Assembly (NCBI RefSeq): GCF_022758145.1
Contig: NZ_JAJVDH010000004.1
Location: 186,001-250,000, forward strand
Origin: Pontibacter vulgaris
GTDB taxonomy: Bacteria > Bacteroidota > Bacteroidia > Cytophagales > Hymenobacteraceae
Direction: 5' to 3'
Length of the DNA stretch: 64,000 nt
Part shown: positions 26,910 through 35,765 of the stretch, one piece after another
How the letters are laid out: each line of letters starts with the position of its first letter
Position numbering within the stretch: the first letter of the stretch is position 1
Made by a program: the position numbers and the translations under genes
The notes under the pieces: generated by a model
Databases searched by the model: none
The model's input: only the letters and a program-made list of their open reading frames with translations
What the model was told of the DNA's origin: nothing

Positions 26910-28214
26910 ATGAATTTAATAGAAGAACTGAGATGGAGAGGCATGCTCCACGATTTCATGCCCGGTACAGAAGAGCAATTAAAAGCCGAAATGACAACGG
27001 GTTATATTGGTTTCGACCCTACTGCTGCATCGCTGCACATTGGTAATCTGGCTACTATTATGCTTTTGGTACACCTGCAACGCGCCGGCCATAAGCCAGT
27101 TGCTTTGGTTGGTGGTGCTACCGGTATGATCGGTGACCCTTCCGGAAAATCAGCTGAGCGTAACCTGTTAGATGAGGCAACCCTGCGTGCTAACCAGAAA
27201 GGTATAAAAGCACAACTGGAGAAGTTCCTGGATTTTAATAGCGGTGCCAATTCAGCAGAAATCGTTAATAATTACGACTGGTTCAAAGAATTCAGCTTCC
27301 TGGGTTTCCTGCGTGAGGTGGGCAAACACCTGACTGTAAATTACATGATGGCCAAAGATTCTGTTAAGAAACGCATCAGCGCCGTTGAAGAAGGAGACCG
27401 TGCGGAGGGTCTTTCGTTTACAGAATTTTCTTACCAACTTATACAGGGCTACGACTTTTACCATTTGTACAAAAACAAGAGTGTAAAACTACAGATGGGT
27501 GCTTCAGACCAGTGGGGCAACATTACCACCGGTACCGAGCTTATCCGCCGCATGGATGGCGGCAAAGCTTTTGCGTTGGTAGGTAAACTGGTTACAAAAT
27601 CGGATGGCACTAAATTCGGAAAATCAGAAGGCGGTAATATCTGGCTCGACCCGGCTTTAACCTCTCCTTACAAATTCTACCAGTTCTGGCTTAACCTCTC
27701 CGACGAGGAAGCTGAAAAGCTGATAAAAGTATACACGCTCCTGCCACAGGATGAGATCGAAACTTTAACTGCTGAGCATAAAGAAGCCCCGCACCTGCGT
27801 ATTTTGCAGAAAGCCTTAGCTAAGGATGTTACAATTCGGGTACATTCTGAAGAGGACTACCAGGCGGCTGTAGATGCCTCAGAAATTTTATTTGGCAAGG
27901 GTGATTTAGAGACCTTAAAAGGCCTAAAAGAGTCAGTTTTGCTGTCGGTGTTCGAAGGTGTGCCTCAAATTGAAGTAGCACGCGTTAAGTATGAGGAAGC
28001 CCCAACTGTAAGCGATTTGCTTTCTGACCTGACAGGTGGGCAAATATTTGAATCGAAAGGCGAGGCTAAGCGCATGATCAAAAACGGCGGCGTAAGCATA
28101 AACCGCCAGAAGATTGGTAACCCGGAAGATAAAGTAGCTTACGAGCTGTTGCAGCAGAAGTACCTGGTTGTACAGAAAGGCAAGAAGAACTATTACCTGG
28201 TATCTGTTAACTAA
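26910..28214 (+). CDS. tyrS: Tyrosyl-tRNA synthetase
   Basis: 434 residues, class I. The HIGH-type motif is HIGN at 43-46 ([11 protein letters not shown]), the Tyr/adenylate pocket includes [24 protein letters not shown], and the KMSKS loop reads KFGKSEGG near 238. The C-terminal ~80 residues form an S4-like RNA-binding domain ([20 protein letters not shown]). It charges tRNA-Tyr. It has its own promoter box and is followed by a strong terminator at 28237. Confidence 0.97.
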   Translation: MNLIEELRWRGMLHDFMPGTEEQLKAEMTTGYIGFDPTAASLHIGNLATIMLLVHLQRAGHKPVALVGGATGMIGDPSGKSAERNLLDEATLRANQKGIKAQLEKFLDFNSGANSAEIVNNYDWFKEFSFLGFLREVGKHLTVNYMMAKDSVKKRISAVEEGDRAEGLSFTEFSYQLIQGYDFYHLYKNKSVKLQMGASDQWGNITTGTELIRRMDGGKAFALVGKLVTKSDGTKFGKSEGGNIWLDPALTSPYKFYQFWLNLSDEEAEKLIKVYTLLPQDEIETLTAEHKEAPHLRILQKALAKDVTIRVHSEEDYQAAVDASEILFGKGDLETLKGLKESVLLSVFEGVPQIEVARVKYEEAPTVSDLLSDLTGGQIFESKGEAKRMIKNGGVSINRQKIGNPEDKVAYELLQQKYLVVQKGKKNYYLVSVN

Positions 28215-28236
28215 CTGATAACTAAGTATATAAACA

Positions 28237-28271
28237 CAAAAAAGGTGACCTGAAATAGGTCACCTTTTTTG
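28237..28271. terminator. Terminator after tyrS, bidirectional
   Basis: A 15-bp perfect stem: 28237-28251 (CAAAAAAGGTGACCT) with 28257-28271 (AGGTCACCTTTTTTG), loop GAAAT. It has T runs on both strands and also serves the convergent histone-H1-like gene. Confidence 0.93.
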
Positions 28272-28295
28272 TTAATGTCTTAAGCAATTTGCTTA

Positions 28296-28484
28296 TTAAG
28301 CTTTCTCAGCAGAGTTTTTCATGTCCTGAACTTCCTTACGGATGTCCTGAGCCATGTTTTTCAGGTCTTGCATACCTTTACGTACACGTGTACCAGCAGC
28401 TGCATTGTTCTTGTCGTAGAACTTTTCGAAATCAGATTCCAACGACATTACAAGATCCTTCAGTTTGCTAAAGTTGTTGTTCAT
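28296..28484 (-). CDS. Histone H1-like small protein
   Basis: 62 residues, nearly all helical: FSKLKDLVMSLESDFEKFYD, then AAAGTRVRKGMQDLKNMAQDI and RKEVQDMKN. This is the short protein that Bacteroidota annotations call histone H1-like (Hc1 family). It lacks the Lys/Ala-rich basic tail of true Hc1 proteins and is only mildly basic, so DNA binding is not evident from sequence. It has an independent position between the tyrS terminator and the alpha-oxoamine synthase. Function in this phylum is unproven. Confidence 0.8.
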   Translation of the reverse strand: MNNNFSKLKDLVMSLESDFEKFYDKNNAAAGTRVRKGMQDLKNMAQDIRKEVQDMKNSAEKA

Positions 28485-28588
28485 TAGAGCTATTGTTATA
28501 GTGAAACAATTGTTTTATAACTCTAATATACACATTTAATCATAACAAGCAAAAATTAAGAAAATTTAATATATGCCTTTTAAGCGAA

Positions 28589-29827
28589 TTAGGCAGTAAC
28601 TGTAGACTTAGAGTACAAGCCTTTGTCCAATTTCTGTGCAATTTTCTCAAACGCTTCTATTGTCTCCTTCACATCGTCCAGTGTGTGGGCAGCAGTAGGT
28701 ATAAGGCGCAGCATGATCACATCTTTAGGCACAACCGGGTAAACCACGATAGAACAGAAAATGCTATAGTTCTCACGCAGGTCCAGCGTTAATTGCGTTG
28801 CATCCGGAATCTGGCCATTCAGGAACACAGGCGTAACCGGTGATTCTGTTGTACCAATGTTAAAGCCTTTCTCGCGCAGACCTGTTTGTAAAGCATTTAC
28901 CACTTCCCAAAGCTTATCTTTCAGCTCTGGCTGGGTACGCAGTAATTCAAGTCTTTTAAGTGCACCAACCGTTAACGGCATTGGCAGCGATTTTGCAAAT
29001 ATCTGAGAACGCATGTTGTAGCGCAAGTACTCAACTACCTGCTCATTAGATGCCACAAAAGCACCAATGCTAGCCATAGATTTGGCAAAAGTAGAGAAGT
29101 ATACATCTATACCATCCTGCACACCCAGGTGTTCGCCTGTACCGGCACCTGTTTTACCCATTGTACCAAAACCATGGGCATCATCAACAAATAAACGGAA
29201 GTTAAAGTCTTTTTTAAGCGCAACTACCTCATCCAGCTTGCCCAGGTTACCAGACATACCAAATACACCTTCAGTAATTACAAGTATAGCGCCACCGGTG
29301 TTCTCAGCCCAGCGTGTAGCACGCTCAAGCTGCTTGCGCAGGCTATCCATATCGTTGTGGGCGTAAACAAAACGCTTGCCCTGGTGCAGACGAACACCAT
29401 CAATAATACACGCATGAGACTCCGCATCATACACAATCACATCATGGCGGTCTACCAGCGCATCAATGATAGAAACCACACCCTGGTAACCGAAGTTAAG
29501 CAAAAGGGCGTCCGGTTTCTGAACGAAATCAGCCAGTTCCGACTCAAGTTGTTCGTGCAGGTTTGTGTTACCAGACATAATGCGGGCACCCATTGGCGCT
29601 GCCATACCCCATTCAGCTGCTGCATCTGCATCGGCTTTACGCACCTCAGGATGGTTAGCCAAGCCAAGGTAGTTGTTCAGGCTCCAGGTAAGTACATCTT
29701 TCCCTCTGAATTTCATGCGAGGAGCAATTTCTCCTTCTAATTTAGGGAAAGTGAAATAGCCATGTGCATAATGAGAGTGGCTGCCTAGTGGGCCTCTGTT
29801 GGTTAACAACTTTTCAAATAAATCCAC
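28589..29827 (-). CDS. Alpha-oxoamine synthase, probable serine (or cysteate) acyltransferase of sphingolipid/sulfonolipid synthesis
   Basis: 412 residues starting at GTG (29827; MDLFEKLLTNRGPLG). PLP-dependent fold type I: SLNNYLGLANHPEV, GTGTN-like site here as GARIMSGNTNLHEQLE, VDDAHGFGTMGKTGAGTGEH, and the PLP lysine in FSTFAKSMASIGAF. The family joins an acyl-CoA to an amino acid (Spt, Kbl, BioF, HemA). The long N-terminus (SHSHYAHGYFTFPKLEGEIAPRM) and the phylum favour serine palmitoyltransferase, or its cysteate-using relative that makes capnine. No biotin or threonine-catabolism genes are adjacent. The choice between Ser and cysteate cannot be made by eye. Confidence 0.82.
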   Translation of the reverse strand: MDLFEKLLTNRGPLGSHSHYAHGYFTFPKLEGEIAPRMKFRGKDVLTWSLNNYLGLANHPEVRKADADAAAEWGMAAPMGARIMSGNTNLHEQLESELADFVQKPDALLLNFGYQGVVSIIDALVDRHDVIVYDAESHACIIDGVRLHQGKRFVYAHNDMDSLRKQLERATRWAENTGGAILVITEGVFGMSGNLGKLDEVVALKKDFNFRLFVDDAHGFGTMGKTGAGTGEHLGVQDGIDVYFSTFAKSMASIGAFVASNEQVVEYLRYNMRSQIFAKSLPMPLTVGALKRLELLRTQPELKDKLWEVVNALQTGLREKGFNIGTTESPVTPVFLNGQIPDATQLTLDLRENYSIFCSIVVYPVVPKDVIMLRLIPTAAHTLDDVKETIEAFEKIAQKLDKGLYSKSTVTA

Positions 29828-30042
29828 TTGTGTAATAATTAGGTTATCGGGAAAATTTCAGATCGTTAATTAAGCTCAGTAATACATTTAAACGAATAAA
29901 GGCATACTGCGGTGCAAATTTATATTTTTAATGCTTCATAAGCAATTTCTATATATAAAGGAAGCACCTTTTTCCTCGGCTCATTTTTAAGTCTCGCCTT
30001 AAAGCATTTTCTTTGAAGTATAAATAATACATTAGCTTCTGC

Positions 30043-31548
30043 ATGAGAAAAATAAACAAGATACTGGTAGCAAACCGGGGAGAGATTGCGCTGCGTGTTA
30101 TGCGTTCTGCAAAAGAAATGGGCATCAAAACAGTGGCCATTTACAGCGAGGCTGACCGTAATGCCCTGCATGTGCGCTATGCTGATGAGGCAGTCTGCGT
30201 TGGCGGGCCTAAATCGAATGAGTCTTACCTGCGGGGTGATGTGATCCTTGATGTGTGTAAGAAGCTAAAGGTTGATGCTATTCACCCGGGTTATGGTTTC
30301 TTGTCTGAGAACGCCGGATTTGCCCGAATGGTACAGGAGGCAGGCCTTATTTTTATAGGTCCTTCTCCGGAAGCTATTGAGCTTATGGGAAGCAAACTGG
30401 CAGCAAAAGCAGCTGTTGCTAAGTATAACATACCTATGGTGCCGGGCACCGAAGAAGCTATTACTGATGTAGAGGCTGCTAAAGTTATTGCCCACGAGGT
30501 TGGCTTCCCGATACTGATTAAAGCCAGTGCAGGCGGTGGCGGTAAAGGCATGCGTGTAGTAGACCACATCGATATGTTTGAGGAACAGATGAAACTGGCT
30601 GTAAGCGAGGCTACTTCTGCCTTCGGCGACGGCTCTGTTTTCATTGAAAAGTATATTGGCTCGCCACGCCACATTGAAATACAGGTTTTGGGCGATACGC
30701 ACGGAAATATTGTGCATTTGTTTGAACGTGAGTGTTCTATTCAGCGACGCCATCAGAAAGTAATTGAAGAAGCGCCATCTTCAGTGCTCACTCCTGCCCT
30801 TCGCGAAGAAATGGGCCGTTGCGCTGTAAACGTAGCCAAGGCCTGCGATTATGTAGGTGCCGGCACGGTTGAGTTTCTGGTAGATGAAAACCTGAACTTC
30901 TACTTCCTGGAAATGAATACGCGCCTGCAGGTAGAACACCCGGTTACAGAACAAATAACAGGCCTTGACCTTGTAAAAGAGCAGATTTTAATAGCAGAAG
31001 GAAAAGCCTTAAGTTTCAGACAAGAACAGCTGCATATTAACGGACATGCTTTAGAGCTTCGCGTTTACGCCGAAGATCCTGCTAACAACTTCCTGCCTGA
31101 TATCGGAAGACTGGAAACTTACAAACGCCCACAAGGCTTAGGAGTACGCGTGGATGATGGATTTGAGCAAGGCATGGATATTCCGATCTATTACGACCCT
31201 ATGATAGCCAAGCTGGTTACGTTTGGCAAAGACCGCCAGGAAGCGATTGACAAAATGCTGCGCGCCATTGACGAGTACCAGATCACAGGAATTGAGACAA
31301 CTCTGCCATTCGGAAAGTATGTTTTAACGCACGAAGCATTCCTTTCAGGTAATTTTGATACAAAGTTTATCGAGCGCTATTTTGCTCCGGATATGCTGAA
31401 GCTGCAGGTGGATGAAGAAACAGAACAAGTGGCGGCTGCTTTAACAGCTATACTTTTGCAGCAAAACAAACCAAACGCAACACAGGAATCAGCTGGCACT
31501 ATAAGCAATCATACAGCATCTAACTGGCGTACAAACCGGCTCAAGTAA
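30043..31548 (+). CDS. accC: Biotin carboxylase subunit (acetyl-/acyl-CoA carboxylase)
   Basis: 501 residues. ATP-dependent carboxylation of biotin on a carrier protein. Motifs: the N-terminal ILVANRGEIALRVMRSAKEMG, HPGYGFLSEN, the ATP-grasp glycine loop KASAGGGGKGMRVV, QVLGDTHGNIVHLFERECSIQRRHQKVIEEAPS, and EMNTRLQVEHPVTE with catalytic Glu and Arg. It is about 50 residues longer than E. coli AccC; the added tail (after FAPDML) is low in complexity and poorly defined. No accB or carboxyltransferase gene is adjacent, so acetyl-CoA or propionyl-CoA as final acceptor is undecided. Confidence 0.93.
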   Translation: MRKINKILVANRGEIALRVMRSAKEMGIKTVAIYSEADRNALHVRYADEAVCVGGPKSNESYLRGDVILDVCKKLKVDAIHPGYGFLSENAGFARMVQEAGLIFIGPSPEAIELMGSKLAAKAAVAKYNIPMVPGTEEAITDVEAAKVIAHEVGFPILIKASAGGGGKGMRVVDHIDMFEEQMKLAVSEATSAFGDGSVFIEKYIGSPRHIEIQVLGDTHGNIVHLFERECSIQRRHQKVIEEAPSSVLTPALREEMGRCAVNVAKACDYVGAGTVEFLVDENLNFYFLEMNTRLQVEHPVTEQITGLDLVKEQILIAEGKALSFRQEQLHINGHALELRVYAEDPANNFLPDIGRLETYKRPQGLGVRVDDGFEQGMDIPIYYDPMIAKLVTFGKDRQEAIDKMLRAIDEYQITGIETTLPFGKYVLTHEAFLSGNFDTKFIERYFAPDMLKLQVDEETEQVAAALTAILLQQNKPNATQESAGTISNHTASNWRTNRLK

Positions 31549-31570
31549 ATCGTTAAGCATAATCTGAATG

Positions 31571-31609
31571 TATAAATCCCACGGTACTGGTAGTGCCGTG
31601 GGATTTATA
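31571..31609. terminator. Stem-loop after the biotin carboxylase gene
   Basis: 31571-31587 pairs with 31593-31609 (TATAAATCCCACGGTAC with GTGCCGTGGGATTTATA, one G-U), loop TGGTA. There is only a weak T tract downstream. It probably works with the next stem as a tandem terminator. Confidence 0.7.
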
Positions 31610-31652
31610 CTTTAGAGCAAAATGGATTAAAAGTATAAATCTTGTTAATCAA

Positions 31653-31689
31653 AAAAAGAGCAGCATCCACACCGGATGCTGCTCTTTTT
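31653..31689. terminator. Bidirectional terminator before bshB1
   Basis: A 16-bp perfect stem: AAAAAGAGCAGCATCC (31653-31668) with GGATGCTGCTCTTTTT (31674-31689), loop ACACC. A and T runs serve both convergent genes. Confidence 0.93.
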
Positions 31690-31709
31690 ATACTTTATAC
31701 TTTCAGTTT

Positions 31710-32429
31710 TTAAATCAGGTCGAATAAGCTACGAACTCCCATTCTGCGCTCTGTGGTAAAACCTTCGCCATACTTTACCCCAATGGCATGACCATATTCC
31801 TGCGCGCGTGCTTCAATAAAATTCAGAAAATCAGGAGAGGAAATATAGGTATTTGGAGAGGTATCATCCGGGTTGTAGAACTGAGATTTAAATGCCCGGA
31901 TAGTTTCCATTTTCTTTTCCCAGAAAGGCGTTACATCTACTACAATATCAGGTTGTATGTAGCGGTCTTGTATAAAATGATATACTGCTTTTGGGCGCCA
32001 GGCCTGCTGTGCTTCACCATTATCTCCTATGGTTTCAATCATTTTAAGGCCAGCCAGGAAACAAGCTTCTGATACTACCTGCGAGCCACGTCCATGATCA
32101 GGGTGGCGGTCATAAATAGCGTTCATCAGCACAATCTCCGGTTGGTATTGCCTGATCTTCTGCACAACCTTCAGTTGGTGCTCCCGATCATTCTGAAAGA
32201 AGCCATCTGCAAAATCAAGATTATCTCTTACCAATAGTCCCATGATCTTTGATGCATCCTCTGCTTCTGCAGCACGCATTTCCGGTGTTCCTCTTGTTCC
32301 CAGTTCACCCCTTGTCAGGTCTACAACACCAACCGTTTTGCCGGCAGCTATGTGCGCTATCAGTGTTCCGGCACAACCTAGTTCCACATCATCGGGGTGT
32401 GCAGCAAATGCAAGTATATCTAACTTCAT
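31710..32429 (-). CDS. bshB1: Bacillithiol biosynthesis deacetylase BshB1
   Basis: 239 residues, LmbE/PIG-L fold zinc hydrolase. It removes acetate from GlcNAc-malate to give GlcN-malate, the second step of bacillithiol synthesis. Zn ligands sit in AAHPDDVELGCAGTL (~9-23) and DRHPDHGRGS (~108-117); the GELGTRGTPEMRAAEAEDAS segment and the AHAIGVKYGEGF-like C-terminal stretch (GHAIGVKYGEGFTTERRMG) are typical of BshB1 rather than MshB or other PIG-L proteins. This implies bacillithiol as low-molecular-weight thiol. The M23 peptidase gene lies 8 bases upstream. Confidence 0.93.
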   Translation of the reverse strand: MKLDILAFAAHPDDVELGCAGTLIAHIAAGKTVGVVDLTRGELGTRGTPEMRAAEAEDASKIMGLLVRDNLDFADGFFQNDREHQLKVVQKIRQYQPEIVLMNAIYDRHPDHGRGSQVVSEACFLAGLKMIETIGDNGEAQQAWRPKAVYHFIQDRYIQPDIVVDVTPFWEKKMETIRAFKSQFYNPDDTSPNTYISSPDFLNFIEARAQEYGHAIGVKYGEGFTTERRMGVRSLFDLI

Positions 32430-32437
32430 ACTACTAT

Positions 32438-33484
32438 CTATTTTATGCGGAGCGACCTTCCGACTCTAAGTGTCGTACGTGTACTGATTCCGTTTAAACG
32501 AGCAACCTGGCTTGCTGATACACCATACTTCTTTGCTATACGCGACAAAGTATCACCACTTCTTACACGATGGTACATGGTTTTGCGTGCAGCAGAAGAA
32601 CTCCCCTTAGCCTTATTGTAATAGTTAAACAAGGCGGAAGTAATCTGGAAATTCTGACCTTTCAGCAGGTAATCCGGGAAATCATAAATATGTTCCGGAT
32701 CTATCGGATTGCCCTGGTAGCGTACTTCATAGTGTAAGTGCGGCCCGGAGCTACGGCCGGTACTACCACCCAAACCAATAACTTCACCGGCTTTTACAAA
32801 CTGACCAGACTTAGCAATTGGCTTACTCATGTGGCCGTATAATGTTTCCAGACCGTTGTAGTGGCGCAGCACAATGTAGTTTCCATAGCCACTTCCATCC
32901 CATTTATTGATTCGGACTACGCCATCAAAAGCCGCATAAATTGTATCGCCGGTATTCAGGTCTATATCGGTACCATAATGCCAACGATACCCGCGATGGC
33001 CGAAATGGCTGGTTATCGGGGTTTCATACAAAGGCATTTTATAGTTACGGTTAGCTTTCGGATCATATAGCTTGATATCTACAGTATCCTTCAGCTGTCG
33101 GCCATCCATACGGTAAGGATTAATATTACGCGTATCCCAGATGGCATAGTAACTGGCAATTTTTATCCAGGAAGAATCTATTAGAACTTCTTCCGATACC
33201 TCCACAATATGTTGCTCTCCCAGGTCTAGCTCTGAAGTATCTTCACTAACAATAGAGAGCTCTTTCTTAGGATTGAAATAAATGGATTTACCCGCGTCCG
33301 AACCTTCATCATCAAACTCCTCATACTTGATAAGTATGGTAGTATCAGGCCTTACGTACTGGATCTTAGGTGATTTTACCTTAAACAAGTCCTTTACTTT
33401 TCCTTGTGCAAAAACGGCATTGCATCCCCAAAGGGTACACAACAAAAAAAGTACAACTGATAAAGGTGCTTTATACTTTAACAT
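32438..33484 (-). CDS. M23 family metallopeptidase with C-terminal LysM
   Basis: 348 residues. N-terminal signal-like helix (APLSVVLFLLCTLWGCNAVFAQ), a spacer domain, then the M23 (lysostaphin-type) fold: GHRGYRWHYGTDIDLNTGD carries the HxxxD zinc site and GPHLHYEVRY the HxH site, so the enzyme looks active. The C-terminus is one LysM repeat (HRVRSGDTLSRIAKKYGVSASQVARLNG). Expected to cut or remodel peptidoglycan cross-links in the periplasm. A Cys in the signal region (WGCNAV) is a possible but poor lipobox. It precedes bshB1 by 8 bases. Confidence 0.92.
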   Translation of the reverse strand: MLKYKAPLSVVLFLLCTLWGCNAVFAQGKVKDLFKVKSPKIQYVRPDTTILIKYEEFDDEGSDAGKSIYFNPKKELSIVSEDTSELDLGEQHIVEVSEEVLIDSSWIKIASYYAIWDTRNINPYRMDGRQLKDTVDIKLYDPKANRNYKMPLYETPITSHFGHRGYRWHYGTDIDLNTGDTIYAAFDGVVRINKWDGSGYGNYIVLRHYNGLETLYGHMSKPIAKSGQFVKAGEVIGLGGSTGRSSGPHLHYEVRYQGNPIDPEHIYDFPDYLLKGQNFQITSALFNYYNKAKGSSSAARKTMYHRVRSGDTLSRIAKKYGVSASQVARLNGISTRTTLRVGRSLRIK

Positions 33485-33622
33485 CGGAATTTAATTAGGC
33501 AGTGGGGCAGCATCTAAACCTCTTCTCGCAAACATAAACTGCGCCCTGACCATTTTATTGTAGAATTACATCTGCCAGAAACCAAAAAATCTGTACAATA
33601 TGCTTGTTCTACTTTTTATAAA

Positions 33623-34561
33623 TTAATGCAAATCGCGCGAAGCCAGGTAACGCTCCGCATCAAGTGCGGCCATACATCCTGTACCAGCAGCTGTAACAGC
33701 CTGGCGGTAAGTAAAGTCCTGCACATCGCCACAGGCAAATACACCATCTATGTTTGTTTTAGATGTACCAGGTATAGTTCTGATATATCCGTTTTCATCC
33801 AGGTTCAGGTAATCTGCAAAAATAGCCGAGTTAGGCTGATGGCCTATGGCTACAAAGAAACCCTGGGCAGGTATTTCACGGGTTTCGCCAGTAAGTATAT
33901 TTTTAACACGTACAGCTTCTACCACATCCTTGCCTAATATTTCATCGGTTACTGTATTCCAGAGTATCTCAATGTTTTGCGTTTTCTTAACACGCTCCTG
34001 CATAATCAGGGAAGCACGCATTTCGTCGCGGCGCACTACCATGTATACTTTTTTGCACAGGTTAGCCAGGTAAGTAGCTTCTTCAGCAGCCGTATCGCCG
34101 GCGCCAACTATAACAACATCCTGCCCACGGTAAAAGAAACCGTCGCAAACAGCACACGCCGAAACACCATTTCCATTTAACCTGGCCTCTGACTCCAGGC
34201 CAAGCCACTTTGCTGAAGCTCCAGTTGAAATAATTACAGTATGTGCCTCAATTACCTTTTGGTCATCTATAGTTACTTTATGCGGCTGCGAAGAAAAATC
34301 AACGGCTGTTGCAATTCCATAGCGAACATCAGTGCCAAAACGCTCTGCCTGCTTTTTAAAGTCCTCCATCATCTGCGGGCCGTTAATACCCTCAGGATAA
34401 CCAGGATAATTTTCTACATCGTTCGTAATGGTAAGCTGTCCACCGGGCTGCAGACCCTGGTAAAGCACCGGGCTAAGGCCCGCTCTAGATGCATAAATAG
34501 CGGCTGTATAACCAGCAGGACCTGAGCCAATAATCAGGCATTTAACTTTTTCTATTTCCAT
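33623..34561 (-). CDS. trxB: Thioredoxin reductase
   Basis: 312 residues, low-molecular-weight FAD/NADPH type. GSGPAGYTAAIYASRAGL is the FAD-binding motif, the redox disulfide is in ACAVCDGFFYRG (~135-146; CAVC where E. coli has CATC), GAGDTAAEEATYLANLC the NADPH fold, and GVFACGDVQDFTYRQAVTAAGTGC the C-terminal FAD site. It reduces thioredoxin with NADPH. It sits alone between the M23 peptidase and rpoD. Confidence 0.96.
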   Translation of the reverse strand: MEIEKVKCLIIGSGPAGYTAAIYASRAGLSPVLYQGLQPGGQLTITNDVENYPGYPEGINGPQMMEDFKKQAERFGTDVRYGIATAVDFSSQPHKVTIDDQKVIEAHTVIISTGASAKWLGLESEARLNGNGVSACAVCDGFFYRGQDVVIVGAGDTAAEEATYLANLCKKVYMVVRRDEMRASLIMQERVKKTQNIEILWNTVTDEILGKDVVEAVRVKNILTGETREIPAQGFFVAIGHQPNSAIFADYLNLDENGYIRTIPGTSKTNIDGVFACGDVQDFTYRQAVTAAGTGCMAALDAERYLASRDLH

Positions 34562-34669
34562 TCGTGTTGGGAGCGATCAAATTTGGTTGCAAGTATACAA
34601 AATTTCTGCTCCTTTGCCTGCATTCATTTATGGCTTTATTCATTCAGGCTGAAGTATAAACACACAAAA

Positions 34670-34694
34670 AAGCCCCGGTTTGTGGCCGGGGCTT
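34670..34694 (-). terminator. Terminator of rpoD
   Basis: AAGCCCCGG (34670-34678) pairs with CCGGGGCTT (34686-34694). Read on the minus strand it is followed by TTTTTTG, right after the rpoD stop. Confidence 0.92.
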
Positions 34695-34714
34695 CCTTCA
34701 TTCAGCACAATTAC

Positions 34715-35578
34715 TTATCCTAAGTATGGCTTTAATGCTTTGCTTCTGGATGTATGGCGAAGTCTTCTGATAGCCTTCTCTTTAATTTGTCTTACGCGCT
34801 CGCGTGTCAGGTTAAACTTCTCACCTATCTCTTCAAGTGTAAGTGAGTGTTCGCCATTCAGACCAAAGTATAACGTAATCACATCGGCCTCACGTTTAGT
34901 AAGTGTAGAAAGGGCACGCTGTACTTCTTTGCGAAGCGAATCGTTCATCAAACCAGTATCCGGCGACTCTTCATCTTCGTTTTCAAGCACATCTAACAGG
35001 CGGTTTTCTTCGCCCTGCACGAACGGAGCATCTACTGACACGTGGCGGCCAGAGATTTTCAGGGTATCAACTACTTCGGCAGTGGTTAGTTCAAGAACTT
35101 CGGCAATCTCTTCCGGAGACGGCTCGCGCTCAAACTTTTGTTCAAGCTCTGAGAATGATTTGGAAATCTTGTTGAGTGAACCTACACGGTTAAGCGGCAA
35201 ACGCACAATACGAGACTGCTCAGCCAAAGCCTGCAGAATAGACTGGCGAATCCACCAAACGGCATAAGATATGAATTTAAAACCTCTTGTTTCATCAAAA
35301 CGCTTTGCCGCTTTGATCAAACCCAGGTTACCTTCGTTAATAAGGTCACCCAGCGAAAGGCCCTGATTCTGGTATTGCTTAGCCACCGACACCACAAAGC
35401 GCAGGTTGGCTTTCGTCAATTTCTCAAGCGCAAACTGATCTCCTTCTTTGATTCTCTGTGCTAACGACACCTCTTCATCCGGAGTAAGCAAATCAACTTT
35501 ACCAATCTCCTGCAGGTATTTATCAAGCGACTGGCTTTCGCGGTTTGTTATCTGTTTGCTTATCTTGAGTTGTCTCAT
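34715..35578 (-). CDS. rpoD: Primary RNA polymerase sigma factor (RpoD/SigA)
   Basis: 287 residues, the short form typical of Bacteroidota, without the long region 1.1. Region 1.2 is [24 protein letters not shown]; region 2 has [57 protein letters not shown] with the 2.4 helix that reads the -7 box; region 3 starts near [12 protein letters not shown]; region 4.2 is [30 protein letters not shown]. It directs housekeeping transcription from TTTG / TAnnTTTG promoters such as those noted here. Monocistronic with its own terminator. Confidence 0.97.
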   Translation of the reverse strand: MRQLKISKQITNRESQSLDKYLQEIGKVDLLTPDEEVSLAQRIKEGDQFALEKLTKANLRFVVSVAKQYQNQGLSLGDLINEGNLGLIKAAKRFDETRGFKFISYAVWWIRQSILQALAEQSRIVRLPLNRVGSLNKISKSFSELEQKFEREPSPEEIAEVLELTTAEVVDTLKISGRHVSVDAPFVQGEENRLLDVLENEDEESPDTGLMNDSLRKEVQRALSTLTKREADVITLYFGLNGEHSLTLEEIGEKFNLTRERVRQIKEKAIRRLRHTSRSKALKPYLG

Positions 35579-35709
35579 CAGAGTAATTTATTAATTCAGG
35601 AATGTAAAAATTTTTATTTCGGCTCGGTGTGGTAACATAAGAAAATCGCGCAAAGTTCTTACATCTTATAAATAAAATCAAGAGCAATAGCGATAGCACT
35701 GAAAATAAA

Positions 35710-35755
35710 AACTCCTGGTGCCGCTCTGACCACTACAGAGGCTGCACCAGGAGTT
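35710..35755 (-). terminator. Terminator of pnp
   Basis: AACTCCTGGTGC (35710-35721) pairs perfectly with GCACCAGGAGTT (35744-35755), with an inner CTCTG/CAGAG stem. On the minus strand it leads into TTTTTATTTT. Confidence 0.92.
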
Positions 35756-35765
35756 GAAAATCATA

